DNA from: Geothrix fuzhouensis
GTDB taxonomy: Bacteria > Acidobacteriota > Holophagae > Holophagales > Holophagaceae
Assembly: GCF_024609325.1 (NCBI RefSeq)
Contig: NZ_JANHMQ010000003.1
Span: 124,001 to 188,000, forward strand
Reading direction: 5' to 3'
Length of the DNA: 64,000 nucleotides
The stretch's first letter is position 1; every line of letters begins with the position of its first letter. This document shows, in pieces, positions 18,250 through 26,878 of this stretch. The position numbers and the translations under genes were made by a program. The notes below the pieces were generated by a model. The model saw only the letters and a list, made by a program, of their open reading frames with translations, did not search any database and had not been told where the DNA came from.

Positions 18250-19038
18250 CTAGCGGCCCCGCAACACCACCAGCAGGGCCATGAGGAGCACCACCACGGC
18301 GTAGGTTTGCTTCAGTTTCCCCCCATGCACACGAGTGGCCACGCGGGCACCCGCCAGGGCCCCGGCAGCGAACCCCACAGCCACGCCCGCGATCACCATC
18401 CAGGGCAGGCCACCCTGGGCCTTGGCGTAGACATACACGCCCGGCAGGCCGATGGGCGGCAACAACATGGCGAGGCTCGTAAGTTGGGCTTCATGCTGAG
18501 TCATGCGGAAGCGCGCAGCCAGCAGGGGAATCACCACCACCGCACCGCCCAGTCCTGTGAGCCCCGAGACCACCCCGGCCAGCAGGCCGATGGGCAGCCC
18601 GGCCGTCCAGAGGCCCGAGGAAAGATCCAAGGGCTCCACGGTCCGATCCACAGGTGGCGGCTCGTGGCGGAAGAACGTCTTGAGGGCCAGGAACACCAGG
18701 AAGGCCGCGTAGCCCCAGCGCAGTGGCTCGGAAGGGATGAGGTTGGCCGCCACCGAGCCCCCGTAGATGCCAAAAAGGAAGGCCAGCACCAACACTCCCA
18801 CCAGGCGCAGGCTGGTGTGGATGCCCCGGCTGCGGTACTGGATGACGGCGGGCAGGCCGGTAGGCAGCAGCATGGCGGCCAGCGTGGCGCCTTGCGCGCG
18901 ATGCTGGTCCAGGTGCAGCACCAGACCCAGCAAGGGCACCATCACGACGCCCCCGCCCACACCGAACAGGCCGGACAGCAGGCCGCCACAAAGGCCCGTG
19001 CCCAGGCCCGCCAGCAGGTGGTTTGGATCCAGGCTCAC
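18250..19038 (-). CDS. Sulfite exporter TauE/SafE family permease
   Basis: The 262-residue protein has about eight membrane helices in two homologous halves. Each half opens with a Gly-rich motif typical of TauE/SafE: GLLSGLFGVGGGVVMVPLL near the start, and GVVSGLTGLGGAVVVIPLL in the second half. The family moves sulfur-containing or other small organic anions. I choose the GTG at 19038 because GGAGG lies 5 nt upstream; a longer version would reach into the region used by the divergent gene. The substrate cannot be read. Confidence 0.88.
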   Translation of the reverse strand: MSLDPNHLLAGLGTGLCGGLLSGLFGVGGGVVMVPLLGLVLHLDQHRAQGATLAAMLLPTGLPAVIQYRSRGIHTSLRLVGVLVLAFLFGIYGGSVAANLIPSEPLRWGYAAFLVFLALKTFFRHEPPPVDRTVEPLDLSSGLWTAGLPIGLLAGVVSGLTGLGGAVVVIPLLAARFRMTQHEAQLTSLAMLLPPIGLPGVYVYAKAQGGLPWMVIAGVAVGFAAGALAGARVATRVHGGKLKQTYAVVVLLMALLVVLRGR

Positions 19039-19130
19039 AGTGCCTCCAATGGTTGGGCCTCGAAGCAGGCCCAACCCCCATCACCGGATTCTGGGGCCCC
19101 CTGTGTTCCAATGGAAGGTCGGAGGCTCCC

Positions 19131-19901
19131 TTGCAGGTCAAGCTCAACCCGGATGTGGTGCTGGACAGCCGGCGGGCCGTGTGGCTGCCCCGCCAGAAGA
19201 CACTGGTGCTGGCCGACCTCTTCTTCGGCATGGGCGCTGCCCGCCGCCGCCGCCCGGATCCCCTGCCACCCCCTCAGCAGACGGAGATCTGGGAGCGGGT
19301 GTTCAGCCTCATCGATGATTACGCGCCCGCCCAGATCGCCCTCCTGGGAGATCTCAAGCCCAGCCAGGGCACGGTGGAGGGAGACGAAGCCGAGGAGTTG
19401 CGCACCATCTTCCGGAAGCTCAAGGGGGGTGGACGGCAGGTGGTGCAGGTGGTGGGCCATCCGGACCGCAGCGCTGGCCCAGCCCTGGAGGGCACCGGCA
19501 TCGAACCCGTGGAACAACATCGAGTGGGACCCTTCACCCTGATGCACCGCCGCCGGGTCTTCGTCTACCCCCGCCACGACTCGCCCCAGGGTTTCTGGAT
19601 CAATGGCGGCGTGCACCCCCTCTTCGCCGTGCCCAGCCCGGGCCCCGCGGCAGAGCCGGACTGGATGCGCCTGCCCGCCTTTCTGTACACCGGCTTCGCC
19701 CTGGTCATGCCGCCTTTCGTGAGCTATGCCCAGGGCTTCGAGGTCATCCAAGCCGAGCGCCTGCCCCGCCAGGCCCGTGCGTGGAAGCTGTTGGCGGACC
19801 GCCTGAGCCCCCTGGAACTGGCAGACCTCCCACCCGCTCCTGAGCACCTGCGCACCCTTACCCGCCCGCCCCGCAAGGGCGTGCCCAAAGGCGCTGAATA
19901 G
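19131..19901 (+). CDS. PdeM-like metallophosphoesterase with degenerate metal sites
   Basis: The 256-residue protein follows the layout of PdeM-type calcineurin-fold phosphoesterases: LVLADLFFG, LLGDLKPS, VVGHPDRSAG, INGGVHPLF and the late RLPAFLYTG...LVMPPF. In active members these read DLHLG, GDLxH, GNHD and GHxHP. Here several metal or catalytic His/Asn residues are changed, so activity is doubtful. The TTG start at 19131 has GGAGG 6 nt upstream. None of the usual partners (ligase, exonuclease, helicase) is adjacent. Confidence 0.65.
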   Translation: MQVKLNPDVVLDSRRAVWLPRQKTLVLADLFFGMGAARRRRPDPLPPPQQTEIWERVFSLIDDYAPAQIALLGDLKPSQGTVEGDEAEELRTIFRKLKGGGRQVVQVVGHPDRSAGPALEGTGIEPVEQHRVGPFTLMHRRRVFVYPRHDSPQGFWINGGVHPLFAVPSPGPAAEPDWMRLPAFLYTGFALVMPPFVSYAQGFEVIQAERLPRQARAWKLLADRLSPLELADLPPAPEHLRTLTRPPRKGVPKGAE

Positions 19902-19907
19902 GGCGCG

Positions 19908-20390
19908 CTACTTCTTGCGGGCCTTGGGCAGGGGGGCCCCGCCACGAAGGGTGCGGCCCTCGTCCAGGACGAGTTCCCAGCCCAGCCGGTCGCCCTTCTT
20001 CAATCCGATGCGCTTGAACGTGCCGGCGGCAAATTCGATGAAGTGGCGCGCGGGCACTGTCCCCCCGTAGGTGGGGCAGTCGTCGCCGCGCATGGGGCTG
20101 CACGGGGGCACATGTTCAGCCGTCTCCACCACCCGGCCCTCGGCGTCCACCCAGGCCACGTCCAGAGCGATGAGGCAGTTCTTCATCCAGATGGCATGGT
20201 CGCCATCCTCGCTGTAGACGAAGAACATGCAGCGGTCCTTGGCCAGGCTCTGGCGGTACATCAGGCCCTTTGCCTTTTCCTGGTCCGTGGCCGCCACCTC
20301 GGCCATGAAGGCCGTCTGTTTGAAGGCCACGGTGCCCCCACCGCCCGCCAACAGGGGGAGGGACAGCAGGGCGGCGAACAGCATGCGCAT
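19908..20390 (-). CDS. Exported DUF192 family protein
   Basis: After a signal peptide (about residues 1-20) this 160-residue protein matches DUF192: EVAATDQEKAKGLMYRQSL, MFFVYSEDGDHAIWMKNCLIALDV, a PPCSP turn and a C-terminal IEFAAGTFKRIGLKKGD. The family forms a small beta barrel of unknown function, usually secreted or periplasmic. It ends 6 bp from the stop of the convergent phosphoesterase gene. Confidence 0.87.
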   Translation of the reverse strand: MRMLFAALLSLPLLAGGGGTVAFKQTAFMAEVAATDQEKAKGLMYRQSLAKDRCMFFVYSEDGDHAIWMKNCLIALDVAWVDAEGRVVETAEHVPPCSPMRGDDCPTYGGTVPARHFIEFAAGTFKRIGLKKGDRLGWELVLDEGRTLRGGAPLPKARKK

Positions 20391-20510
20391 GGCAACTCCT
20401 CAGAAGGCCATTATCAATGAAGTGCTTGGAGACGGGCGATGGCTTCTGATAGCGATGATACCTCGCTAGATGTGGCAACATGAGCCGGGACGCTGTGATC
20501 CGGGCCAAGG

Positions 20511-21725
20511 TCAGCTGGCTGATCCGTGGAGCCACGTCGCGATGCGGTCGACATCCGCTTCCGTGTGGAATCCATGGAAGGCGACCCGCAGATAACCCTC
20601 CCGCACGGAGGTGAAGATGCCCCTCTGGTACCCCGTCTGAAGCAGGGTTTGCAGGTGATCCGCTCCCGCCCCCCCATGGTGGAAGGCCAGGAAGGACCCC
20701 AGCCGTCCTGCCATCAGCAGCCTCCGCAAGCGCCTCCCTTCCGCGGCCCAGGTGGTGCCTTCCAGGGCGTCCAAGAGCCGGGCCTGAAGCCCTGCGGCAT
20801 GGGTGGCGATGGCCGCGACTCCCGCCCCGTTGAGCAGGCGGAGGGATTCCAGCAGGGCCGAGGCTTGCAGCAGGTTCGGTCCACCCGGCTCCAGGACCCG
20901 GCCGTCCGGCAGCCAGGCCCGCGCGAAGTCCGTGGAAGGCCGCGAGAAGTCCGTGGCCTGCTCCACCGACAGCCAGGTGCCTGAAGGCGACAGGGACTGT
21001 CTAAACCCTGCTTCCGTCCATAAGAAGCCCATGCCCTGAGGCGCCAGCAGGCCCTTGTGCCCCCCCGTGGCGAAGGCGGAGAGGTCGGTCAACTCCACCG
21101 GCACCGTGCCGGCGGCCTGGATGCCATCCACCACCAGATGGACGCCCCGTTCCCGGCAGGCTTTCCCGAGGCGCTGCAGGTCCAGCTTCAGCCCGTCCTG
21201 GAAGCGCACCCAGGAGACGGCCAGGACGCGGGTGCGGGGACCCAGGGCCGCGATGAGCCGCGCCTCGGGGTCCGCCTCGGCCGTGGGGGGAAGGCTGGAC
21301 CATGCCTCGGCTCCAGCCCGGTGGCCTGTCCACAGGGGCACTTCGCGAAAGGTCACGCCCCGTGCTTTCAGGGCCAGCCAGGGCCAGGCGTTGGAGGGGA
21401 ACTCGCCCAGCGGCGCCAGCACCTCGTCGCCGGGGACCCAGGAGAAACCCTGGGCCACCGTCACCAGACCCGTGGAAGTGCTGGGACTGAGGCTGATGTC
21501 CTCGGCCCGCCCACCCAGCAGGGCCGCTGCCTCGGCGCGCAAAGCGGCCGGAATGCCCTGGAAGTCCTCCTCCCAGCACACCTCCCAGGGGCGCAGCTCC
21601 TTCAACATGAAGGACCGCACCACGCGCAGGGTGGCCCGGGGCACGGGGCCCTCGGAGCAGTGCATGACCCAGAGGTGCTCCTTGTCCAAATGGAACAGGG
21701 CGGGATTGAGGGGCGGCGCGGTCAT
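20511..21725 (-). CDS. Class V aminotransferase family protein (PLP-dependent)
   Basis: The 404-residue protein is a fold-type I PLP enzyme of the class V (cysteine desulfurase/kynureninase-like) group. LVVDGIQAAGTVPVEL contains the cofactor-binding Asp, and the Schiff-base Lys is in ATGGHKGLLAPQG. The N-terminus reads FHLDKEHLWVMHCSEGPVP. The ATG at 21725 overlaps the thyX stop as ATGA and is preferred over upstream in-frame codons. There is no desulfurase Cys loop that I can identify, so the substrate is unknown. Translational coupling suggests the level is tied to ThyX, without showing a shared pathway. Confidence 0.8.
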   Translation of the reverse strand: MTAPPLNPALFHLDKEHLWVMHCSEGPVPRATLRVVRSFMLKELRPWEVCWEEDFQGIPAALRAEAAALLGGRAEDISLSPSTSTGLVTVAQGFSWVPGDEVLAPLGEFPSNAWPWLALKARGVTFREVPLWTGHRAGAEAWSSLPPTAEADPEARLIAALGPRTRVLAVSWVRFQDGLKLDLQRLGKACRERGVHLVVDGIQAAGTVPVELTDLSAFATGGHKGLLAPQGMGFLWTEAGFRQSLSPSGTWLSVEQATDFSRPSTDFARAWLPDGRVLEPGGPNLLQASALLESLRLLNGAGVAAIATHAAGLQARLLDALEGTTWAAEGRRLRRLLMAGRLGSFLAFHHGGAGADHLQTLLQTGYQRGIFTSVREGYLRVAFHGFHTEADVDRIATWLHGSAS

Positions 21726-22402
21726 CCCTTGCCGGAGGTCAGCAGGGCCTTGAGGCCCACGGGGTAGATCGGCTCCACCACCGACCGCACGGCGGCGGCG
21801 TACTGCTGGATCTCCCACTGGGCATGGCTGTCCGTCCGCAGGCGGATGAAGTGGGCCACGGCCTGCAGGCTCACGGTCCAGTAGACCTCGGAGTAGAGCC
21901 CCACGGGCAGCACGCAGCGGGCCTGCTCCCGGCAGACGCCGAGCGAGAGCAGTTCCTTGTAGTGGGCCACGGCACCCCGGCAGCTCGCCAGGTAGCTCTC
22001 CATGGCCCGGGCGCGGTTGGCCTCGTCGATCTCGCCTTCGCTGCCCTGTTTGTTCACCTTGGCCTGCTTCCGGAAGGTCTCGGGCACGAAGAACTCATCC
22101 TCGGGGAACTCCACATAGCGGCCGCTGATCTCATTGAACTCCGACCCGATGCGGTGCTTCATCCACTGGCGGAACACGAAGATGGGTGCCTTCACATGCA
22201 GCGTCAGCGCCGTATGGCGGAAGGGCGAGGTGTGCTCGTGCTCCGCCAGGTAGCCGATCAGCTTCGCATCGCCCTCCTCGAAGGCCTCCTTCCGCTTGCC
22301 GAAGGACACCCGCGCCGCGTTCACCACGGACAGGTCCGACCCCATGTGGTCGATGAGCCGGACGAAGCCTTTGTCCAGCACCTTGATCTCGGGCTTGACC
22401 AT
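21722..22402 (-). CDS. thyX: Flavin-dependent thymidylate synthase
   Basis: ThyX methylates dUMP to dTMP using FAD and NADPH. The 226-residue protein has the ThyX signature region MKHRIGSEFNEISGRYVEF (family RHRxxSxNExSxRY), the substrate segment EQARCVLPVGLYSEVYWT and FIRLRTDSHAQWEI. The ATG at 22402 has GGAGGAAT upstream. The gene is divergent from a large lipoprotein gene with 139 bp between them. Confidence 0.96.
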   Translation of the reverse strand: MVKPEIKVLDKGFVRLIDHMGSDLSVVNAARVSFGKRKEAFEEGDAKLIGYLAEHEHTSPFRHTALTLHVKAPIFVFRQWMKHRIGSEFNEISGRYVEFPEDEFFVPETFRKQAKVNKQGSEGEIDEANRARAMESYLASCRGAVAHYKELLSLGVCREQARCVLPVGLYSEVYWTVSLQAVAHFIRLRTDSHAQWEIQQYAAAVRSVVEPIYPVGLKALLTSGKG

Positions 22403-22541
22403 GGCGCATTCCTCCGCAGTTCCGACAGTGTAGCCTTTCCGGGACCCTCCTATCCCGCCCGGGTCGCCCCCTCTTGCACACCCTCTGATCGGTTGCGGAT
22501 AAGGAAACGGCCTACCATTGTCGAATCCTCCGAGGTCATCA

Positions 22542-24518
22542 ATGGCTGGCACTCCGGCTCACCGGCTTCTTGTTTTCATGTTCACCCTAGTCCTCTTGGG
22601 TTGCGGTGGCGCAGGGGGACAGGACCCGCAGGCGACCCGCACCGGCCCCACCGCGCTGACCGCCAGCATCTATAAGGCTCCCGCCTTGTTCCGGTTGGCG
22701 TGGCTACCACCGGACACGCCCACCACGGGGTTGGAGATCCAGGTCCGCGTCGGGACCGCCCCTTACACCACAATCTACAGCGGTCCGGGCCCCACTTCCG
22801 AGAGCGTGGTGTTCTATGATGCGGGGGCAGACGCTCCGGAGATCACGACCTTTGCATTTCGGATGCGGGCGCTCAATTACGGCACGGCCTCGGACTACAG
22901 CAACGAAGCGACCGCCCGCACCGGACTGCGGCCCCCCACCCTCGGTCCCTTCTCCCACCCGGCGAACGCCATCGGCATCTCTTGGCAGAACAACAGCCTG
23001 ACGGCCGATACCCTCAAGCTCGAACGGGGAAACCAGGTGGGCGCAGACACCGTCTGGACCCCCGTTCCGGGCGTTCCTTTCGGTGTCACCTTCTGGGCCG
23101 ACCGGGACGCCCCGGAAGAGTCCCTGAGCCGCTACCGTGTGACCTACAGCAAGGGCCAGGACTTCGCCCAGGACACCTCCTACGATGGTGCCTACATGCT
23201 CATGCAGTCCCCGGAACAGGTCCGGATCACGCCGCTGCTGGAAGGCGCCCGGATCACCTGGCTCAACCCCAGCAACATCGCCTCGACGGTCGCCATCCTG
23301 AGAGTCTCGGGATTCGATGACGGGCTGGGCGCCCTGGAAACAGAAGTGGCCTCCTTGCCACCCGGAGCCACCTCCTACGACGATCTGCACCTCACGACCG
23401 GCTACTACACCTACCGCCTGGAGAACCGGAAACCCGGGGTGAACCCCGCCTCCTCCCCGTTTGTCCCCATGGCCACCCTGCTCCCTGGATTCGGCTCGAC
23501 CGTCATCCCGTCCACCGTCGTCCTGCCTTCTGCGCGTGCAGTCCGCCGCAGCAGCCAGGGAGCCTGGTACCTGTCGGGGGCTCCGGGAAATATGGAGATC
23601 CAGGTGAACACGCCGGTAGGCGATTCCTGGACCTCCTTCACCCCGGCCAATGCACAGTTCTGGAACACCCCTTACTTTCTGCTGGACAGCCTCGATCAGC
23701 CCCACCTCGTCTATTCCCACCAGGTCGCTCCGGGCGTCCAGGACATCATCAATGAACACGCCTGGAAGGCTTCCAGTGGCTGGCAGACCGAGGAAATGCC
23801 CCAGTCCATCGTGGGCCCCCCGACCTTCTCCCTCGATGCACAGGATCACCTGCACGTCGCCTGGCAGAAGGGACCTCAGGTTCAGGACCTGATGTACGCA
23901 GTCAGGCAATCGGATGGCAGCTATGTGGTTGATGACCTGAGCGGCCTCAACGATTCCACTGCTCTCTATGGTTTCCAGCTGGTCGTCGACCCCACCGGCC
24001 AGCCCCACATCCTGGCCCGAACGCCAGTGAATCTCCTCCACTTGACGCGGGCGAATGGGATCTGGACGGCCGAGACGATCACCTCCGGACGCAACTATGG
24101 CTCCATGGCAGGGTTCGCCCCCGCCCCTGACGCCTTCAGGGCCTTCGTGTCCCGGGACTACACGCCGGACAGCGGCACGACGGAGCTGGTTATGTTCCAG
24201 AAGGAAGCCGGCTCCTGGCTCCCCGAGAAGGTCCTGGCCACAACTTCCTTCCCGGACGCCTTCACGATTTCCTCCCTCGCAGTCACGGGGAGCAGACAAC
24301 GCTTTGCCCTCGCCTACAGTTCCACTTCCACGGGCAACATGTTGAGCGTCTGGAGCTCGGGCACCCTGCTCGGTGTTCCGCTTGGGTATTTCGACCCCAT
24401 TCAGGGTCCACTTCTGGGTTTCGACCCCTCCGACAGGTTTTACCTGCTTCTCCCTCAGATGTATGGCGCACCTGACGGATTGAGTCGCCTCTGGGTGCTC
24501 TACCAGGAGCAGCCCTAG
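22542..24518 (+). CDS. Large lipoprotein with fibronectin-type III-like domains
   Basis: The 658-residue product has a clear lipoprotein signal (HRLLVFMFTLVLLGCGG, lipobox LLGC, acylated Cys near residue 21). The mature part begins with two or three FN3-like beta modules (WLPPDTPTTGLEIQVRV; GISWQNNSLTADTLKLERG), then about 320 residues with repeats of 'DSLDQPHLVYS', 'DAQDHLHVAWQ', 'DPTGQPHILAR', which look like a beta-propeller or sialidase-like Asp-box array. The ATG at 22542 has GAGG 6 nt upstream. It is probably a surface-attached binding protein; I cannot name the ligand. Confidence 0.72.
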   Translation: MAGTPAHRLLVFMFTLVLLGCGGAGGQDPQATRTGPTALTASIYKAPALFRLAWLPPDTPTTGLEIQVRVGTAPYTTIYSGPGPTSESVVFYDAGADAPEITTFAFRMRALNYGTASDYSNEATARTGLRPPTLGPFSHPANAIGISWQNNSLTADTLKLERGNQVGADTVWTPVPGVPFGVTFWADRDAPEESLSRYRVTYSKGQDFAQDTSYDGAYMLMQSPEQVRITPLLEGARITWLNPSNIASTVAILRVSGFDDGLGALETEVASLPPGATSYDDLHLTTGYYTYRLENRKPGVNPASSPFVPMATLLPGFGSTVIPSTVVLPSARAVRRSSQGAWYLSGAPGNMEIQVNTPVGDSWTSFTPANAQFWNTPYFLLDSLDQPHLVYSHQVAPGVQDIINEHAWKASSGWQTEEMPQSIVGPPTFSLDAQDHLHVAWQKGPQVQDLMYAVRQSDGSYVVDDLSGLNDSTALYGFQLVVDPTGQPHILARTPVNLLHLTRANGIWTAETITSGRNYGSMAGFAPAPDAFRAFVSRDYTPDSGTTELVMFQKEAGSWLPEKVLATTSFPDAFTISSLAVTGSRQRFALAYSSTSTGNMLSVWSSGTLLGVPLGYFDPIQGPLLGFDPSDRFYLLLPQMYGAPDGLSRLWVLYQEQP

Positions 24519-24744
24519 CCTGCCGGCCCAAGGCCCTTTCCCGATTAGAGCACGTGCCTGTCGGGCCAATCCCTGAGAAGATGGTTGGCCGTCCAAGGGA
24601 GATTCCTCACGGGTCTTCCTTGACCTTTCTTTCGGGAGCCACGCATGCCGTTCCTCCTCGCCTCTGCGAGGCTCAGGGCCGAAAGAGCCTGAATCCTTCG
24701 GTTGGTCCGTCTCACATTCAACCTCCCGCCTCTACGGAGTTCCC

Positions 24745-25392
24745 ATGCAGTTCTTTATCGACACCGCCAACATAGACGAGATCAAGCGCATCAACGCCCT
24801 GGGTGTGCTGGACGGGGTGACCACCAACCCCAGTCTCATTGCCAAGGAGACGGGCAAGCCCTTCGAGCAGATCATCGCGGAGATCTGCGGCATCGTGGAC
24901 GGCCCCATCAGCGCCGAAGTCATCGGCCTGGAGGCCCCCGGCATGATCGAGGAGGGCCGTCGCCTTTCGAAGATCCACAAGAACGTGGTGGTGAAGCTGC
25001 CGCTCATCGCCGAAGGCCTCAAGGCCTGCAAGGCGCTCAGTGCCGAGGGCATCCACACCAATGTCACCCTCTGCTTCAGCGCCACCCAGGCCCTCATGGC
25101 CGCCAAGGCCGGTGCCACCTACGTCTCGCCCTTCGTGGGCCGCCTGGACGACATCAACCTGGACGGCATGGAGCTGATCCGGGAGATCGTGGCCATCTTC
25201 GACAACTACGGCTTCGACACCCAGTGCCTCGCCGCCAGCATCCGCCAGCCCCGCCACGTTACCGACGCGGCCTTGGCGGGCGCCCACGTGGCCACCATCC
25301 CCACCAAGGTTTTCGACCAGATGCTGAAGCACCCCCTCACGGACAAGGGCGTCGAAGGGTTCTTGGCCGATTGGAAGAAGAGCGGAAGGTAA
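24745..25392 (+). CDS. Transaldolase (TalC/fructose-6-phosphate aldolase-like)
   Basis: The 215-residue length and motifs fit the small transaldolase group: [24 protein letters not shown], the Schiff-base Lys in VVVKLPL, and THVTL-like [10 protein letters not shown]. The group moves dihydroxyacetone units between sugar phosphates in the non-oxidative pentose phosphate pathway. Transaldolase activity is more common in this group than fructose-6-phosphate aldolase; sequence alone does not settle it. A 226-bp leader precedes it and contains small hairpins such as GCCTC-TGC-GAGGC near 24664. A palindromic repeat cluster begins 9 bp after the stop. Confidence 0.92.
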   Translation: MQFFIDTANIDEIKRINALGVLDGVTTNPSLIAKETGKPFEQIIAEICGIVDGPISAEVIGLEAPGMIEEGRRLSKIHKNVVVKLPLIAEGLKACKALSAEGIHTNVTLCFSATQALMAAKAGATYVSPFVGRLDDINLDGMELIREIVAIFDNYGFDTQCLAASIRQPRHVTDAALAGAHVATIPTKVFDQMLKHPLTDKGVEGFLADWKKSGR

Positions 25393-25401
25393 CGCATGGT
25401 T

Positions 25402-25577
25402 GGGTCGAATCCATGCGAGCCTCGGCACGAGGCGAACAGAACGACGCGTTCGATACGCTTCGGTGTGTCGAACTCATGTGAGCCTCGGCGCGAGGCGAAC
25501 AGAACGATGCGTTCGATGCGCTTCGGTGGGTCGAACCCATGTGAGCCTCGGCACGAGGCGAACAAGAAGAGCGAACG
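25402..25577 (+). repeat. 63-bp tandem repeat with paired palindromes (REP-like), 2.8 copies
   Basis: Units begin at 25402, 25465 and 25528; the third is cut after about 50 bp by the next gene's start. Each unit contains GCCTCG-GCA/GCG-CGAGGC, a perfect 6-bp hairpin. Units 1-2 and 2-3 are joined by GTTCGA...TCGAAC, a second stem. Differences between units are few (for example GCACG/GCGCG). 63 is a multiple of three, so the array stays open in one frame, but I see no sign that it is translated. It fills the space between the transaldolase and HIT genes. Confidence 0.85.
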
Positions 25578-26054
25578 ATGATTCGCCAGAGCCTGCGGGC
25601 CGCAGTTGCCGTCCTGATCCTTGGCGCTGCGCTGCCAGGCCAGGTTCCGTCCGCCTCGGCCCTGGCTCCGGACTCCGCCACGAACGCTCATCCCGACTGT
25701 GTCTTCTGCCGCATCGTGGCCGGCACCGCCCCCTCGCGAAAGGTGTACGAGAATCAGTTCGTGCTGGCGTTCTGGGACATCCGACCCCGGGCGAAGGTCC
25801 ACCTCCTGGTGATCCCCAAACAGCATGTGGCCAGCCTCAAGGAACTGGATGACCTGTCCGTGGAAGCCCGGGCCGCCCTGCTCAGCGCCTGCGTGAAGGT
25901 GGCCAAGGACCAGGGCATCCTCGAGGATGGGTTCCGGCTCATCTCGAACTCTGGGACCAACGCCAGCCAGAGCGTCTTCCATCTTCACTTCCATGTGGTG
26001 GGCGGCGAACGGCTCCGGGAAGACGCCATCACGAAGGATCCAACCGGCCGCTGA
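25578..26054 (+). CDS. HIT-family protein with N-terminal signal peptide
   Basis: Residues about 38-158 form a HIT domain of the HINT/Hit group: CVFCRIVAGTAPSRKVYEN, WDIRPRAKVHLLVIPKQHV, and the catalytic histidine triad in HLHFHVVGG. These proteins hydrolyse nucleoside phosphoramidates or related nucleotides. Unlike normal HIT proteins (about 110-140 residues, cytoplasmic), this one has a hydrophobic N-terminus (RAAVAVLILGAALPGQVPSA), so it is probably exported. The ATG directly follows the palindromic repeat array and has only a weak ribosome binding site. A start further in would remove the signal peptide; I see no good candidate. Confidence 0.82.
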   Translation: MIRQSLRAAVAVLILGAALPGQVPSASALAPDSATNAHPDCVFCRIVAGTAPSRKVYENQFVLAFWDIRPRAKVHLLVIPKQHVASLKELDDLSVEARAALLSACVKVAKDQGILEDGFRLISNSGTNASQSVFHLHFHVVGGERLREDAITKDPTGR

Positions 26055-26212
26055 GCCCCGAAAAGATCCCCAGACTGGTAGCCAAAGCCTTGTTTCACAG
26101 GGTATCGTTCCTGCATCTGTCCTTTCCTGACTCTTGGGTCCGGACCCGGGTGTGAGCCTCCAGCCTTGTTCGCCTCCTGGTCCAGAGCCTTGCCCTTCAC
26201 CAAGGAGCCTCC

Positions 26213-26839
26213 ATGCGTCTCCGCTCACCCCTCCGATCCCTCCTCCTCTGCGCCGGTCTGATGTCCGGGCTCCTGGCGGCCGATGGCCCCAGCCTGGCCA
26301 CACCCCTGGTGTGGAAGCCCACGTCGAAGCTCCTGGATTCCGTGGGAACCCTCAACCTCACCCCCTTCACGGGCAAGCAGATCGTTTTCCTGCCCATCAC
26401 GGACACCCGCAAGGACAAGACCGTGATCGGCGAGAACCGGGAGAAGGCCCAGGTGCGCTATGTCACCACCTCGGACGATGTGCCGGCCTACCTGACCAAG
26501 CAGCTGGTCGAGCAGTTGCAGGGCGTCGGCCTTCCCATCGTGGACAAGCCCACCGCCGGCAGCCTGGTCGTCAGCAGTGAGCTGGTCCGGTTTTCCGTCA
26601 TCGAGACCGGCACCTACCAAGGTGAGCTGAGGCTCATCCTCCAGGTGAAGGCCGGGGACAAGGTGGTCTGGCGGGGCATGGTGTCGGGCAAGGCCACCCG
26701 CTTCGGCCGGTCCTACAAGCTCGAGAACTATCACGAAGTGCTCAGCGACACCGTGATGGACGTCCTCACCCACCTTCTGACAGACGAAGTCTTCATGAGC
26801 GTCCTGGCCGGCAAGGCCAGGGTCGTGGCCGTTCCCTAA
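26213..26839 (+). CDS. Hypothetical exported protein, YajG-like
   Basis: The 208-residue protein has a signal peptide (RSLLLCAGLMSGLLAADG). The mature part, with IVFLPITDTRKDKTVIGEN, YLTKQLVEQLQGVGLPIV, SLVVSSELVRFSVIETGTY and a final LSDTVMDVLTHLL, resembles YajG-type or transport-auxiliary lipoproteins in strand order, but no lipobox is present. It has AAGGAG before the ATG. It is 39 bp upstream of the first gene of the polyene-type cassette and in the same direction, so it could be its first gene. The function is not known. Confidence 0.55.
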   Translation: MRLRSPLRSLLLCAGLMSGLLAADGPSLATPLVWKPTSKLLDSVGTLNLTPFTGKQIVFLPITDTRKDKTVIGENREKAQVRYVTTSDDVPAYLTKQLVEQLQGVGLPIVDKPTAGSLVVSSELVRFSVIETGTYQGELRLILQVKAGDKVVWRGMVSGKATRFGRSYKLENYHEVLSDTVMDVLTHLLTDEVFMSVLAGKARVVAVP

Positions 26840-26878
26840 GCAGACCTGTTCCCGCCGCCCGGCCCCCGGGACCACCCG

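Noticed and set aside
25402-25577. CRISPR array
   Set aside because: The units are contiguous, nearly identical and contain no variable spacers; no cas genes are near.
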